NCBI GenBank assembly: GCA_026874595.1
Contig: CM049317.1
Span: 72,932,118 to 72,996,117, forward strand
Length of the DNA: 64,000 nucleotides
DNA from: Sipunculus nudus
Taxonomy: Eukaryota > Annelida > Sipuncula > Golfingiida > Sipunculidae
Reading direction: 5' to 3'
Shown here: positions 62,348 through 64,000 of the stretch, piece after piece
How the letters are laid out: every line of letters begins with the position of its first letter
How positions within the stretch are numbered: position 1 is the stretch's first letter
Program-made: the position numbers and the translations under genes
The notes under the pieces: generated by a model
The model's database searches: none
What the model saw: only the letters and a program-made list of their open reading frames with translations
What the model was told of the DNA's origin: nothing

Positions 62348-63759
62348 CTAGAAGTATACACACATTTCAAATGCCTTTATTCCTTTAAATGATGCTCCCG
62401 TTATGACCTCTGACCATATTTCCACAAAAACGAGGTCATGCCAGGCCACATTCTGTTTGCTGGCGCGCTTCGTTTCTGAAATATAAACAAGATCAGTACG
62501 AAAAACAAATCTTCAGATACTTAATGTGTTACATTGATCATTACTCATGATGTTTGTAATGTACTACGTCTTGTCATATATAACATAATATTTATATAGG
62601 ATATTTATATTTGAGATACATTTATAATAATACTATTATATTTATATACATTTAATTTTTATGCCCGTTCTGTAATTCAAACTTTCAACATGAACCTCGG
62701 AGAGAAGTAGGTAATAAATTGTCAATTAAGGAAAGTTTAAACATTACATGTTTAAACAAAGCACTAAATATCTTCACGGAAGCTCTAAGTGAAACACTTG
62801 GGTTTTGCCTAATATAAATGTTTCCGGAATAGCGCATGCATTAGGGCATATAAGTGTATATAAATGACTAGATTAATATTTTTATGCACTTCTTCCGACG
62901 GCACAGCTATAATTCATGTATTTAAAACCGTTAAACATACACTAGAATGAGTCAAACCCCCCTTGTAGACACTCCTGCCGCAAAATAACTCCAGCCTTCT
63001 TATATAATCCACTGAGTACAGCCTTAATATACATATATATATATATATATCATTCTGTCGTACAGCCGAGCTAATACATACAATGATGCATCATAAATGA
63101 ATAGGATAACTGTCCTGTGATACGGTACTCACCCCCTTTGCCTTTACCGGCACAATTGTCCGCCAGCTGGGCCAGAGTCAGCTCCTTGTATGCCGCATTC
63201 ACTTTGTCCAAACGTTCCATCTGGTCTGCGCACAGAGGTTCATTCTCCACTCTTCGTACTACACAGGCAGCTTTTTGGTCAAGCATTAACTCTGCATTTG
63301 TTTAGCTTAAATGAAAATATACTTTCTTTTTCAGCGGTTTATATGTATACGTAATTTAAAGTACACACCCCGTTATATTACCACATGTAAGAAAGCAGGG
63401 GTTTACCTTGGAAAATAAATCATAAATTATTTTTGCCCTTAAATTCCATGGTTCGGTAATAGGTGCTATTTAGTAAGACTTTGGTTCTTGGGTAATTGAG
63501 GTTAATAAATAGACATGACTTCGGAACACAATTTATATAAGCAACAAACGATAGAAACAGGATTTCAGTGTCATCGTTATTATAAGTATAATTGTTATCA
63601 GACTTGAAACCCTGTTATTTTACATTGTAATTAGAAAATATAAGTGAAAACATAACCAACCCCAGCTTGTCAAGCATTGCCAGTTTTATACATACTTGCA
63701 TTGGTCACCTGGAAGATTTTCAGAGTAACAGCTCCAGAAAGGCGTCACGACGGGACATC
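62348..63759 (-). pseudogene. Third copy of the 12-cysteine gene, partial at window edge
   Basis: Exon 4 at 63696-63759 (64 nt, three Cys kept, donor GTATGT). Exon 5 at 63133-63291 (three Cys kept, donor GTGAGT). Exon 6 from 62475, with the first five bases of the intact gene's exon missing; read in phase it opens a different frame ending at TAG 62348-62350. The exon 4 to exon 5 junction does not keep frame: the only good acceptor is in phase 1 while exon 4 ends in phase 2, and the acceptor in the homologous place is followed at once by TAA. Exons 1-3 should lie beyond 64000. It is either a pseudogene or a diverged gene with changed splicing. Confidence 0.65.
63032..63050. repeat. (TA)n microsatellite, short
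   Basis: A dinucleotide run in the last intron of the third gene copy. Confidence 0.9.
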
Positions 63760-64000
63760 CTTTGTAAATATGAAAACATGATTTAATTGATTGTAAACAG
63801 CAATCGGAGTATATATTTATCTTTTGATTTACTGACCCAAATTATACATCACTACACAGCAATCAGAGAGCGCATTCCGTCACCATAGTGGGATGTTTAT
63901 CCTGATTACCCGACATACACCCAACAAAGCCACAGCAGATACATTTATGATTTAGAGTGACCTTATTTTAAAGGATTAGTTAACCATGAAACGGCTACAG

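Overview
The window looks like AT-rich, gene-poor nuclear DNA from a marine lophotrochozoan, most likely a mollusc and perhaps a bivalve. The evidence is a single-exon peptide-type GPCR of a kind expanded in Lophotrochozoa, spliced genes with GT-AG introns, long (TA)n microsatellites, tRNA-derived SINEs, and a dispersed repeat built on TGACCTTGACCTTT. The species assignment is inference. No prokaryotic, organellar or CRISPR features were seen.

Two loci are well supported as coding. The first is an intronless class A GPCR at 2563-3729 (+). The second was assembled here from splice sites and reading phases: a six-exon gene at 36328-44672 (+) encoding a secreted protein of 197 residues. It has a signal peptide, two tandem six-cysteine domains (12 Cys in all) and a 15-residue tail behind an RKKR convertase site. 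I do not recognise the family. Around it lie degraded relatives: a duplicated first exon at 49132-49174 (+), an inverted pseudogene with pieces of exons 2, 3, 4 and 6 at 53007-56871 (-), and a third copy running off the right edge (exons 4-6, 62348-63759, -). This is a local gene family shaped by duplication, inversion and decay.

The rest is mostly mobile DNA. Four solo LTRs share TGTTA/AACA-type ends, and three of them have perfect 4-bp target duplications. A separate, very small LTR retrotransposon of TRIM type forms tandem arrays at 21645-22350 (+) and 50173-51968 (-). Its internal region is only about 119 bp and holds a proline-tRNA-type primer binding site and a polypurine tract. Some of its LTRs carry a tRNA-like module with A and B boxes, while others carry unrelated middles between the same ends. 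I know of no described animal element with this design, and it is the most unusual thing in the window.

Other elements include five copies of a tRNA-derived SINE, two isolated tRNA-like heads, a LINE reverse-transcriptase fragment, a mariner-like MITE, two hairpin elements, a nearly perfect 1,090-bp tandem duplication (16939-19118), a segmental duplication (34648-38125 and 47101-52600) that includes exon 1 of the secreted-protein gene, and many microsatellites and G/C homopolymers. Long stretches between these contain nothing I can support.
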